Assembly (NCBI GenBank): GCA_025363575.1 | Contig: JANYDM010000098.1 | Location: 1 to 64,000 of the forward strand | Length of the DNA stretch: 64,000 bases | Source of the DNA: Betaproteobacteria bacterium | GTDB lineage: Bacteria > Pseudomonadota > Gammaproteobacteria > Burkholderiales > SG8-41 | Reading direction: 5' to 3' | In this document: positions 1 through 7,573 of the stretch, in pieces | How positions within the stretch are numbered: the first letter of the stretch is position 1 | How the letters are laid out: each line of letters begins with the position of its first letter | Made by a program: the position numbers and the translations under genes | The notes under the pieces: model-generated | What the model saw: only the letters and a program-made list of their open reading frames with translations | Database searches by the model: none | What the model was told of the DNA's origin: nothing

Positions 1-803
1 CGCTTTTCGGTGACGGCCAACGAGTGCATCAGCGCGGTGCCGACCAGCCACGGCATGAACGAGGCGTTCTCGACCGGGTCCCAGAACCACCAGCCGCCCC
101 ACCCCAGCTCGTAGTAAGCCCACCAGCTGCCGAGCATGATGCCGATGGTCAGGAAGCACCAGGCCAGCGTCGTCCATGGCCGCGACCAGCGCGCCCACGT
201 CGCGTCCAGCCGTCCGCCCAGCAACGCCGCTATGGCGAATGCAAATGCAACCGAAAATCCCACATAGCCCATGTAGAGCATCGGTGGATGTATGACCATG
301 CCCGGGTCCTGCAGCAGCGGATTGAGATCACGCCCGTCAGCAGCCGCCGGCAACAGGCGCTCAAAGGGATTCGACGTCAGCAGCAGGAACAGAATGAACC
401 CGACGCTGACTAGACCCAGTACGCCGAGCACGCGCGCGACCATTTCGTCGGGCAGACCGCGGCTGAAAACCGTCACGGCGACCGTCCACACATTGAGCAT
501 AAGGACCCACAGCAGCAGCGAACCTTCGTGCGAACCCCAGGTCGCGGCAATGCGATAGTGCAGAGGCAGCTGCGAATTGGAATTGGTCGCGACGTTCAGG
601 ACCGAAAAGTCGTTGTGCGCGAACGACCAGGCGAGGCAGGCGAATGCAATAGCGATGAACGTGAACTGTCCCTGGGCTGCCGGACGCGCCAGCGCCATCC
701 ATGCGGCATTGGTGCGCGCTGCGCCAGCGATGGGCAACACGCCCTGCGTCAGTGCAAGGAGCAGCGCAAGTATCAATGCAAACTGCCCGATTTCAGGAAC
801 CAT
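1..803 (-). CDS. ccmF: Cytochrome c heme lyase subunit CcmF (3' end cut off by window edge)
   Basis: CcmF is the large inner-membrane subunit of the System I heme lyase, which attaches heme to apocytochrome c in the periplasm after receiving it from CcmE. The reading frame opens with ATG at 803 and runs off the left edge, giving about 267 residues of a family that is usually about 650. Seen are several hydrophobic segments, a [11 protein letters not shown] motif near residue 85-95, and the tryptophan-rich WWD-type signature [15 protein letters not shown] near residue 230. It follows ccmE by 12 nt, as in other ccm operons. Identification is secure; the C-terminal part cannot be judged. Confidence 0.95.
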   Translation of the reverse strand, partial: MVPEIGQFALILALLLALTQGVLPIAGAARTNAAWMALARPAAQGQFTFIAIAFACLAWSFAHNDFSVLNVATNSNSQLPLHYRIAATWGSHEGSLLLWVLMLNVWTVAVTVFSRGLPDEMVARVLGVLGLVSVGFILFLLLTSNPFERLLPAAADGRDLNPLLQDPGMVIHPPMLYMGYVGFSVAFAFAIAALLGGRLDATWARWSRPWTTLAWCFLTIGIMLGSWWAYYELGWGGWWFWDPVENASFMPWLVGTALMHSLAVTEK

Positions 804-815
804 CCAATGCGTCCT

Positions 816-1265
816 CTATTTAGTGATTACGCTTTTTTGTGCTTTCTGCGCCTGCTCGATCGCATGCCTGGCGTCGGGTGGCATGTAATTCTCGTCGTGC
901 TTCGCCAGCACTTCGGTAGCGACGAATCCGCCGTCGGCTCCCAACCGCCCCTGCGCAACCACGCCTTTGCCTTCCTTGAACAGGTCGGGCAGGATGCCCG
1001 TATAAACGACGGGTATCGTCTGCACAGTATCGGTCACGCGAAAACGCACGGTCAGCCCGTCGTTCTCGCGCTTGAGGCTGCCGGCCTCCACCATGCCGCC
1101 GATGCGAAACGCCTTGCTGCGCGGCGCCTCATTGGCAAGCACCTGGCTGGGACTGAAGAAAAAGACCAGATTGCTCTGAAACGCGTTCAGCACAAGCGCA
1201 GCCGCGATGCCGAGCGCCGCGAGACCGGCCGCGATAAATGCGATGCGCCTGTGGCGTGGTTTCAT
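816..1265 (-). CDS. ccmE: Periplasmic heme chaperone CcmE
   Basis: CcmE binds heme covalently in the periplasm and passes it to the CcmF/H lyase. The 149-residue protein has a basic N-terminus, one membrane anchor (about residues 8-28) and an OB-fold domain. The heme-attachment site is visible as the motif HDENYMPP near residue 123-130, containing the conserved His and Tyr. ccmF starts 12 nt downstream, so the two are one transcript. ccmA, ccmB, ccmC and ccmD are not upstream; the preceding genes belong to the formate dehydrogenase operon, so the ccm genes are split in this genome. Confidence 0.95.
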   Translation of the reverse strand: MKPRHRRIAFIAAGLAALGIAAALVLNAFQSNLVFFFSPSQVLANEAPRSKAFRIGGMVEAGSLKRENDGLTVRFRVTDTVQTIPVVYTGILPDLFKEGKGVVAQGRLGADGGFVATEVLAKHDENYMPPDARHAIEQAQKAQKSVITK

Positions 1266-1383
1266 GGCTGGAATCAGTATGATCTCGAGCGCAGATGCGC
1301 AACTGCTAGCGCCATAAGACGCGTGAATGCCGCAAAAATTTTGACGAAGCGCGCTATTTTAGCGGAATACGCGGCGGCAATTC

Positions 1384-1409
1384 GAAAAAAACCCCGGTTT
1401 GCACCGGGT
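1384..1409 (-). terminator. Intrinsic terminator of the formate dehydrogenase operon
   Basis: Read on the minus strand, a CCCGGT stem, GCAA loop and ACCGGG stem are followed by G and a run of seven T. The structure lies 28 nt after the stop of the small exported protein at 1437 and before the ccmE leader. It matches a rho-independent terminator for the operon that starts near 10869. Confidence 0.75.
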
Positions 1410-1436
1410 CGGCGATGCGATGGATGTCAGGCACTT

Positions 1437-1757
1437 CTACTTCTTGGCGGGAGCAACTGCCGCGGCGGGTTTGGCTGCTGGCGCCGCAGCTGCAGGAGCC
1501 GGCGCGGCCGCCATGACAATTGGCGTGGGCTTGACGGTGATTCCTTTCGCCTTCTGCGCCTTGATGTGGCGGTCGGCGACCTTGTCCTGGGCTTTGGTCA
1601 GGGCCTCGGCATCTTTCTTGGCAGCGTCAGCAACTTTCGCCTTGGCCTCTTCGGCCTTGGCCTTTTGCTCGTCGTTGGGCGCGGGCAGCTTGGCGAATAC
1701 CATGCCGGTCGTAGCCAGGCACAACACCGCGATGACAATGGCTTTTTTGGAATGCAT
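1437..1757 (-). CDS. Small exported Ala/Lys-rich protein at the end of the formate dehydrogenase operon
   Basis: The 106-residue product has a signal peptide (cleavage probably after VFA at residue 22), then a charged, helix-prone KAKAEEAKAK-type segment and an Ala/Pro-rich tail. No catalytic motif is visible. It starts 17 nt after the stop of the gamma subunit, with GGAGAAG as ribosome binding site, and is followed by the terminator at 1384-1409, so it is the last gene of the operon. Similar small periplasmic proteins with a KAQDKVA-like core are familiar as hypothetical proteins in betaproteobacteria. I cannot assign a function; a periplasmic accessory role is only a guess from position. 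Confidence 0.75.
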   Translation of the reverse strand: MHSKKAIVIAVLCLATTGMVFAKLPAPNDEQKAKAEEAKAKVADAAKKDAEALTKAQDKVADRHIKAQKAKGITVKPTPIVMAAAPAPAAAAPAAKPAAAVAPAKK

Positions 1758-1774
1758 AGTTCTTCTCCGGGTCG

Positions 1775-2833
1775 TTACGCTTTGATCGCTTCTGCAACCT
1801 GCAGTTTCGCATCTGCCGGGACGTCATCCGCAAAGTGCTGGCGCGCCCGGCCTGACTTGACGTCTTCATACCAGATCAGGTGATGCTCTTTGGCCCAGGT
1901 TTCATCGACATAGCCGGTCCGCATGGCTTCGTATGCACCTTTCATGCCGATGGTGCCAAGATAGATGTGGCCGAGACCGACTGCCACGAAAATGACCGCG
2001 GCAATGGCGTGGATCACGTTGGCGCTCTGCATGATTTCACGCGACTGCAGGAAGTTGGGGAAATCGAGCACCAGCCCGCTGCATGCGACGACGATGCCCA
2101 GCAACGTGACCCCAAACCAGAACCAGACTTTCTCGCCGGCATTGAAGCGTCCGGATGGCACTTCGTGCTCGCCCAGCATGCCGCCGAACTTGGCCAGCCA
2201 GGTGAAATCGATTGTCCGCCAGATGTTGTCGCGCACGAAAGTTACGAACATAGCAAGCGTACAGAAAATAAACAGCGGGCCGATGAAATTATGCAGGTTC
2301 TTGCCGATGATCGCGAACCACGAAAAGATGGTGTAGCCGAAAATCGGCAATATGACGTGCTTGCCGAACAGGATAATGACACCGGATACGGCGAGTATCA
2401 CGAAGCTGATCGCCGTCGCCCAATGCACCATGCGTTCCCAGTCGTTGAAGCGCTCAATCAGGCGTCCAGTCGGCTTTTCGTGCAGCTTCAAGGACCCGCG
2501 CCACCAGTAGAACGCAAAAATCAGCAGTGGTACCACAATCAGCAGCAGACCGCCGTAAAGAGAAATTGGCCCGTTGCGCAGCTCGCGCCATGTCTCGCCT
2601 CGGGGCTGCACCAGAATATTCGTTTCGATGCCGCGAACTTGCGATGTCTGATAGGGATTTTCGCCTTTGCGCACTTCGCGGTAGAACGGCGCGTTGTTGC
2701 CGGGTTGGGTCAGCTGACGCTGCGCCTGCTCTTGCGCCGAGGATTCCGCGCCCAACGCGCTCGCGGGCGCCATCGCCAGGCCTGCTGACGCCAGCATTGC
2801 CCATGCGCACCCAAGGACCCGTGATCTTGTCAT
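1775..2833 (-). CDS. fdoI: Formate dehydrogenase gamma subunit, membrane cytochrome b556
   Basis: This subunit anchors formate dehydrogenase in the inner membrane and carries electrons from the beta subunit to quinone. The 352-residue protein has a signal-like N-terminus, a periplasmic N-terminal extension of about 80 residues, one hydrophobic segment near residue 95-115, and then the four-helix cytochrome b domain, with candidate heme-ligand histidines in segments such as ERMVHWATAISF and NLHNFIGPLF. The long N-terminal extension fits the FdhC/FdoI-like group found with Tat-exported enzymes rather than the shorter E. coli form. It lies 12 nt after the lipoprotein gene. The symbol follows E. 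coli usage. Confidence 0.92.
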   Translation of the reverse strand: MTRSRVLGCAWAMLASAGLAMAPASALGAESSAQEQAQRQLTQPGNNAPFYREVRKGENPYQTSQVRGIETNILVQPRGETWRELRNGPISLYGGLLLIVVPLLIFAFYWWRGSLKLHEKPTGRLIERFNDWERMVHWATAISFVILAVSGVIILFGKHVILPIFGYTIFSWFAIIGKNLHNFIGPLFIFCTLAMFVTFVRDNIWRTIDFTWLAKFGGMLGEHEVPSGRFNAGEKVWFWFGVTLLGIVVACSGLVLDFPNFLQSREIMQSANVIHAIAAVIFVAVGLGHIYLGTIGMKGAYEAMRTGYVDETWAKEHHLIWYEDVKSGRARQHFADDVPADAKLQVAEAIKA

Positions 2834-2845
2834 AGGATCATCCCG

Positions 2846-3082
2846 TTATTTCGCGCCGGCAACGGCACGCGTATATTCGTCCTGGCTCTGGTTGCGCGCC
2901 TTGATGGCTTTTTCCCACTCCACCTTGTTGCCGCTGAACTGGTTATTGTTCCACGGCAAGGAGTCTTCTTTGCCCTGGTACTGGCCCTGCTTGTAGACCT
3001 TCGGACGGTCGCTGCAGCCGGTGATCAGGAACGCCACCGCGCAGACAACTGCCGCGACCAGGCGGAGCGCGCGCTGCATCAT
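2846..3082 (-). CDS. Small lipoprotein of the formate dehydrogenase operon
   Basis: A 78-residue protein with a lipoprotein signal: a hydrophobic stretch ends in LITGC, giving lipidation at Cys23. The mature part is short, polar and rich in Asn, Gln and Lys. The start codon overlaps the stop of the beta subunit gene, so translation is probably coupled, and the gamma gene follows 12 nt later. A much longer frame can be drawn upstream, but it runs through the beta subunit and is not credible. I do not recognise a named family. Its position between beta and gamma suggests a part or assembly aid of the periplasmic side of the complex. Confidence 0.8.
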   Translation of the reverse strand: MMQRALRLVAAVVCAVAFLITGCSDRPKVYKQGQYQGKEDSLPWNNNQFSGNKVEWEKAIKARNQSQDEYTRAVAGAK

Positions 3083-3702
3083 GATTTTGCTCCGGGTGGC
3101 GCCGCCGGTTTGACATCGGGTTTGCCGTAGGCAGTACCCCAGCCCCAGATTTCGGAACCCTTGCCGCGCTTCAGCACGCGATTGCGATAAATGTCCGAAA
3201 TGACGTCTGCGTCGCCGCCCAGCAGTGCCTTGGTCGAGCACATTTCCGCGCACGCCGGCAGCTTGCCTTCGGCCAGGCGGTTGCGGCCGTATTTCTTGTA
3301 TTCTGCCTCCGAATTGTCCGCTTCCGGGCCGCCCGCGCAGAACGTGCATTTGTCCATCTTGCCGCGCAGGCCGAAGGCGCCGTCCTGCGGAAACTGCGGC
3401 GCGCCGAACGGGCACGCGTAGAAGCAATAGCCGCAGCCTATGCACAGATCCTTGTCATGAAGAACGATGCCCTCGGAAGTCTTGTAGAAGCAATCGACCG
3501 GACACACCGCCATGCAAGGCGCGTCGGAACAATGCATGCATGCCACGGAAATCGATTTCTCTCCGGGCACGCCGTCGTTCAGCGTGACGACGCGGCGGCG
3601 GTTCACGCCCCACGGTATGTCATGCTCGCTCTTGCATGCGGTAACGCAGCCATTGCACTCGATACAACGCTCGGCGTCACACAGAAATTTCATTCTTGCC
3701 AT
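3079..3702 (-). CDS. fdoH: Formate dehydrogenase beta subunit, 4Fe-4S electron transfer protein
   Basis: This protein relays electrons from the molybdenum subunit to the membrane cytochrome through four [4Fe-4S] clusters. Cys-rich motifs appear in order: CIECNGCVTACK (residues about 13-24), CMHCSDAPCMAVCP (about 55-68), CIGCGYCFYACP (about 88-99) and CTFCAG with a later CAEMC (about 119-155). At 207 residues it is the short form and lacks the C-terminal membrane helix of E. coli FdoH, so contact with the membrane must come through gamma. It starts 41 nt after the alpha subunit gene. Confidence 0.93.
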   Translation of the reverse strand: MARMKFLCDAERCIECNGCVTACKSEHDIPWGVNRRRVVTLNDGVPGEKSISVACMHCSDAPCMAVCPVDCFYKTSEGIVLHDKDLCIGCGYCFYACPFGAPQFPQDGAFGLRGKMDKCTFCAGGPEADNSEAEYKKYGRNRLAEGKLPACAEMCSTKALLGGDADVISDIYRNRVLKRGKGSEIWGWGTAYGKPDVKPAAPPGAKS

Positions 3703-3743
3703 GTCGGGACTCCTCGGCTCTCGTTTGTCGCGCGTTTATTGCA

Positions 3744-6686
3744 CTATGCCGCTTTGCTGATCTGGCACAGCGTCGTCTTGGTTTCCTGCATCATCGTCAC
3801 GATGTCGTAGCCATAAGTCGTCGCCGTGTTGATGGCCTCGCCGCGCACTATAGGCGCAGCGCCCTCGGGGTACTTGTCGAGCAGGTCTTTGCCCTGGAAC
3901 CATCCCGAAAAGTGAAACGGCAAGAACACGGTGCCCGACGCCACGCGCTCGGTGACCTGGGTCTTGACCTTGAGGCGCGCCTTGGTTGGTGTCTCGACCC
4001 ACACGTATTCGTCGTTCTTAAGGCCGCGGTCATTGGCGTCCTTCGGATTGATTTCGACGAACATTTCCTGCTGCAGCTCGGCAAGCCACGGGTTGGAACG
4101 TGTCTCTTCCCCACCGCCTTCGTACTCGACCAGCCGTCCGCTGGTCATGGTCAGCGGATACTGCTTCACCGCGTCCTTGTTGGCCTGCTGCACCGTCTTG
4201 AACAGAACCGGCATGCGCCAGCGGTTTTTCTGGTCGTCGTGCGTCGGATATTTATCGATAAGGTCCGGACGCGGGCTGAACAACGGCTCGCGATGCAGGG
4301 GCACGGCGTCGGGGAAATTCCACACCACGGCGCGCGCCTTGGCATTCCCCCACGGATGGCAGCCATGATTTTTCATCACGATACGCTGGATGCCGCCGGA
4401 CAAATCCGTCTTCCAGTTCTTGCCTTCAGCGGCCTTCTTTTCGACGTCCGTAAGTTCATCCCACCAACCGAGTTTCTTCAGCAACACGTGATCGAACTCC
4501 GGATACCCGGTGTTCAGTTCCGCGTCCTTGGAACAAGACCCGTCTTCCGCCAGCAAATTAACGCCGTCGCGCTCGACACCGAAGTTGGCGCGGAAATTAC
4601 CGCCGCCGTCCATGATATTTAACGACGTGTTGTAGAGCACCGGCGAGCCAGGATGCTTGAGTTCAGGCGTGCCGTAGCACGGCCATGGCATGCCGAAATA
4701 ATCGCCGTCGAGCACGTAACCCGTCTTCGCGTCCTTCCCGCCCTTGGCGCGCAGCGTCTTCACGTCGAATACATGCATATTGCGCATATGCGCCTGCAAG
4801 CGCTCCGGCGACTGCCCGGTATAGCCGATGGTCCAGCAGCTGCGATTGATTTCCCGCAGCATGTCTTCGACGTCAGGCTCATCCATGCCGCCCTTGGCCT
4901 TAACCAGCTTGATCTTGGAAGTGCCGTCGGCCTGCTTGCCGATCAGCTGGTCGGCATAGCCAAACTTCTGCGCAAGCTGATACATGATCATGTGATCGGT
5001 ACGCGACTCGAACATCGGCTCGATGACTTTTTCACGCCATTGTATCGAGCGGTTCGATGCGGTCACCGAACCCGCGCATTCGAGCTGCGTCGCGGCCGGC
5101 AGCAAGTAAGCACCGTCCTTGCGCGCCATTGCCATCATCGCCGCGGTTGCGGAAGGATAGGGATCTATCACGACCAGCAAATCGAGCTTCTTCATGGCCT
5201 CGATCATTTCGACGCCGCGCGTCTGGCTGTTCGGCGCGTGCCCCCAGTAAACCACCGCGCGCAAATTCGAGTCCTGGTCGAGATTTTCGTTTTTCTCGAG
5301 CACCGCATCGATCCAGCGTGACACAGTTATCCCCGGCTTCTCCATCATCACCTGGGATGCAAACTGCTTTTTGATCCATTCGTAGTCCACGCCGTAGACC
5401 GCGGCAAAATGCTTCCATGCGCCGGCCGCAAGTCCGTAGTAGCCGGGCAATGAATCAGGATTGGGGCCGACGTCGGTCGCGCCCTGCACGTTGTCGTGGC
5501 CGCGGTAAATATTGCAGCCGCCCCCGGCGACGCCGACGTTGCCGAGAGCCAATTGCAGGATGCAGGATGCCCGCACAATGGCATTGCCGTTGGTGTGCTG
5601 CGTCTGGCCCATTGCCCACACGATGGTGCTCGGCCTGTTCTTGGCCATCGATTCGGCCACGTCCAGCACCTCGGCTTCTTTCATGCCGGTGACTTCTTCC
5701 ACCTTGTCAGGCGTCCATTTGGCCACCTCTTCGCGCACCTTGTCCATGCCGTAGACGCGCGCTTTGATATAGTCCTTGTCTTCCCAGCCGTTCTTGAAGA
5801 TGTGATAAAGCATGCCCCACAGGAACGCGACGTCCGCGCCCGAGCGTATGCGGTAATACTTGTCGGCTTTGGCCGCGGTGCGCGTGAAGCGCGGATCGAC
5901 GCAGATCACTTTGGCGCCGTTTTCCTTGGCGTGCAAAGTGTGCATCATCGAGACCGGATGGGCCTCCGCCGCGTTGCTGCCGAAGAACAATATGCATTTT
6001 GAATTCTGCTCGTCGTTGTACGAGTTGGTCATTGCGCCATAGCCCCAGGTATTCGCGACGCCCGCGACTGTCGTCGAATGACAGATGCGCGCCTGGTGGT
6101 CCATGTTGTTGGTGCCGAAGAACGACACGAACTTGCGCAACATGGCGGCCTGCTCATTGTTGTGCTTGCTTGACCCGATCCAGAACGTTGCGTCGGGCCC
6201 GCTTTCTTTCCTGATCGAAAGCAGCTTGTCGCTCACCTCTTGCAGCGCGACGTCCCAGGTGATGCGCGTCCATTTGCCGTCGACGAGCTTCATCGGGTAC
6301 TTCAGCCGGTGCTCGCCGTGGCCGTGCTCGCGTATCGCCGCGCCCTTGGCGCAGTGCGCGCCCAGATTGATCGGCGAATCGAACACCGGTTCCTGGCGTA
6401 TCCACACCCCGTTCTGCACCACGGCGTCGATCGCGCAGCCCACCGAGCAGTGCGTGCAGACCGTCCGCTTGACCTCGATCTTGCCGCCTTCGGCGTTGTC
6501 CGCCGCCCTGGCCTTGCCCATCATCGAGAACGGCAACTGGCTCGCCGCGGCGCCTGCGCCGACGGCGAGACCGGAACGCTTGAGAAAAGCGCGGCGGTCT
6601 ATCGTATTACCGAGATGTCCAGCGACGTTGCGGCTCAACCGGTTGGACGGTGCCGCGGCGGTGCTCGCTTTTCTGGTCAATAACAT
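3744..6686 (-). CDS. fdoG: Formate dehydrogenase alpha subunit, Tat-exported molybdopterin enzyme with Cys at the active site
   Basis: The catalytic subunit oxidises formate to CO2 at a molybdenum bis-MGD centre. The 980-residue protein starts with a twin-arginine signal (RRAFLKRSG, residues 31-39), so the folded enzyme is exported. A [4Fe-4S] site follows (Cys77, Cys80, Cys84, Cys112). The metal ligand is Cys202 in QARICHSTTV, encoded by TGT at 6083-6081; the E. coli enzymes have selenocysteine here, so this is the selenium-free form. A molybdopterin dinucleotide-binding domain fills the C-terminus. Neighbours supply chaperone (TorD-like), beta, gamma and, divergently, cofactor genes (moaA, fdhD, mobA). 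Confidence 0.96.
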   Translation of the reverse strand: MLLTRKASTAAAPSNRLSRNVAGHLGNTIDRRAFLKRSGLAVGAGAAASQLPFSMMGKARAADNAEGGKIEVKRTVCTHCSVGCAIDAVVQNGVWIRQEPVFDSPINLGAHCAKGAAIREHGHGEHRLKYPMKLVDGKWTRITWDVALQEVSDKLLSIRKESGPDATFWIGSSKHNNEQAAMLRKFVSFFGTNNMDHQARICHSTTVAGVANTWGYGAMTNSYNDEQNSKCILFFGSNAAEAHPVSMMHTLHAKENGAKVICVDPRFTRTAAKADKYYRIRSGADVAFLWGMLYHIFKNGWEDKDYIKARVYGMDKVREEVAKWTPDKVEEVTGMKEAEVLDVAESMAKNRPSTIVWAMGQTQHTNGNAIVRASCILQLALGNVGVAGGGCNIYRGHDNVQGATDVGPNPDSLPGYYGLAAGAWKHFAAVYGVDYEWIKKQFASQVMMEKPGITVSRWIDAVLEKNENLDQDSNLRAVVYWGHAPNSQTRGVEMIEAMKKLDLLVVIDPYPSATAAMMAMARKDGAYLLPAATQLECAGSVTASNRSIQWREKVIEPMFESRTDHMIMYQLAQKFGYADQLIGKQADGTSKIKLVKAKGGMDEPDVEDMLREINRSCWTIGYTGQSPERLQAHMRNMHVFDVKTLRAKGGKDAKTGYVLDGDYFGMPWPCYGTPELKHPGSPVLYNTSLNIMDGGGNFRANFGVERDGVNLLAEDGSCSKDAELNTGYPEFDHVLLKKLGWWDELTDVEKKAAEGKNWKTDLSGGIQRIVMKNHGCHPWGNAKARAVVWNFPDAVPLHREPLFSPRPDLIDKYPTHDDQKNRWRMPVLFKTVQQANKDAVKQYPLTMTSGRLVEYEGGGEETRSNPWLAELQQEMFVEINPKDANDRGLKNDEYVWVETPTKARLKVKTQVTERVASGTVFLPFHFSGWFQGKDLLDKYPEGAAPIVRGEAINTATTYGYDIVTMMQETKTTLCQISKAA

Positions 6687-6704
6687 GATGGCGTCTCCGG
6701 CGAA

Positions 6705-6899
6705 TTAAACTTTGGCGGTACGGTAGTAATTGCGCACGTGTTCGGTAATCTGATACCCCTTGCCCTGCGGAGCGGCGGTCGTGTCCGCCTGCTCTGGCAC
6801 ATTGCCTTGGCGGGTCAATACGACGGTCGCCGCGGCAGCGCCGCCGGCGCCGAGCGTTGCCAGAAATTTTCTGCGGCTGGAACTGGGTTTGGTCGTCAT
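6705..6899 (-). CDS. Small twin-arginine signal protein of the formate dehydrogenase region
   Basis: A 64-residue protein that is almost entirely a Tat signal: SSRRKFLATLG near residue 7-17, a hydrophobic Ala/Gly/Val stretch, and a short tail ending in HVRNYYRTAKV. Such short proteins precede formate dehydrogenase alpha genes in many proteobacteria and are annotated as formate dehydrogenase region Tat-target proteins; their role is unknown. I chose ATG at 6899 because it has an AGGAG site and begins the Tat signal; the longer frame upstream overlaps torD. The gene lies between torD and the alpha gene with gaps of 41 and 18 nt. Confidence 0.82.
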   Translation of the reverse strand: MTTKPSSSRRKFLATLGAGGAAAATVVLTRQGNVPEQADTTAAPQGKGYQITEHVRNYYRTAKV

Positions 6900-6940
6900 G
6901 GTTGGCTCCTCGCTTCTTTTCTTCCGTCTTTTCATTTTCT

Positions 6941-7573
6941 TCAGCCCATGTCGAAGGCTGCGTCCTCGATGACAAAAAATTCGCGCAATACCTGCGCGAC
7001 GTGCTTGTAGAAATTCGTTTGATTGGCGTTGATGATGGCGGTACTGACTTGCGCCTGCCACGGTTGGATATGGTGGCGGAAAAACTCGCGCTGCGCATCG
7101 AGCGCGGCGGGCGGTGTCTCGGCATCGCCGGTTATAAGAACACGCATTACATCGCAAAGCGCCGACACATGATCCTCCGATTCATGACGATCGCCGCGCC
7201 GCGCAAATCCCATCTGAGCGAGATCATTGCGCAAATACGCGAGCGGCTTCTCGTGCAAGAACCCTGCTACGTAAAACGACCCATACAGCATCACCGGTTG
7301 CCGTCCAGTACCGATGAACGCGGCATCGAACTCATCCTTGACCGCTTCTGCATCCGTTTGCGCGGCGGCTTGTTGCAACGCACGCCACGCCCGGCAAAAG
7401 TCGGAAACCGGTTCATCATTGCATATGCCTGAACCGCTTGCAATAACTCGCAGCAAATCTTTAGATGGCGATTGATAAAAAAGGCTGCCGAGCAGCGCAT
7501 AAACCTCGGCGCGAGCACTTTCGCTTTCCTCCAACTCTGCACTCATCGAAATTTTGTGCGGCGCATCATCCAT
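6941..7573 (-). CDS. TorD/DmsD-family chaperone for formate dehydrogenase maturation
   Basis: TorD-family proteins bind the signal peptide of molybdoenzymes and hold the apoprotein until cofactor insertion. The 210-residue sequence is all-helical in character and has the typical Y.SFYVAGFLHEKPLA..R.D region (about residues 95-120) and an EDHVSALCDVM segment with the family's E..H motif. Its ATG overlaps the stop of the upstream ferredoxin gene (TAATG), pointing to coupled translation. The substrate is most likely the alpha subunit at 3744-6686, the only Tat-exported molybdoenzyme in view. Confidence 0.88.
   Translation of the reverse strand: MDDAPHKISMSAELEESESARAEVYALLGSLFYQSPSKDLLRVIASGSGICNDEPVSDFCRAWRALQQAAAQTDAEAVKDEFDAAFIGTGRQPVMLYGSFYVAGFLHEKPLAYLRNDLAQMGFARRGDRHESEDHVSALCDVMRVLITGDAETPPAALDAQREFFRHHIQPWQAQVSTAIINANQTNFYKHVAQVLREFFVIEDAAFDMG

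Noticed and set aside
528..1883. Long plus-strand ORF over ccmF, ccmE and the operon end
   Set aside because: Antisense to several clear genes, no ribosome site, Arg/Gly-rich composition typical of shadow frames in G+C-rich DNA.
3696..4622. Long plus-strand ORF opposite the formate dehydrogenase alpha gene
   Set aside because: Shadow of a highly constrained coding frame; no family sequence.
6081..6083. Selenocysteine in the formate dehydrogenase alpha subunit
   Set aside because: The codon is TGT; the frame has no internal UGA.
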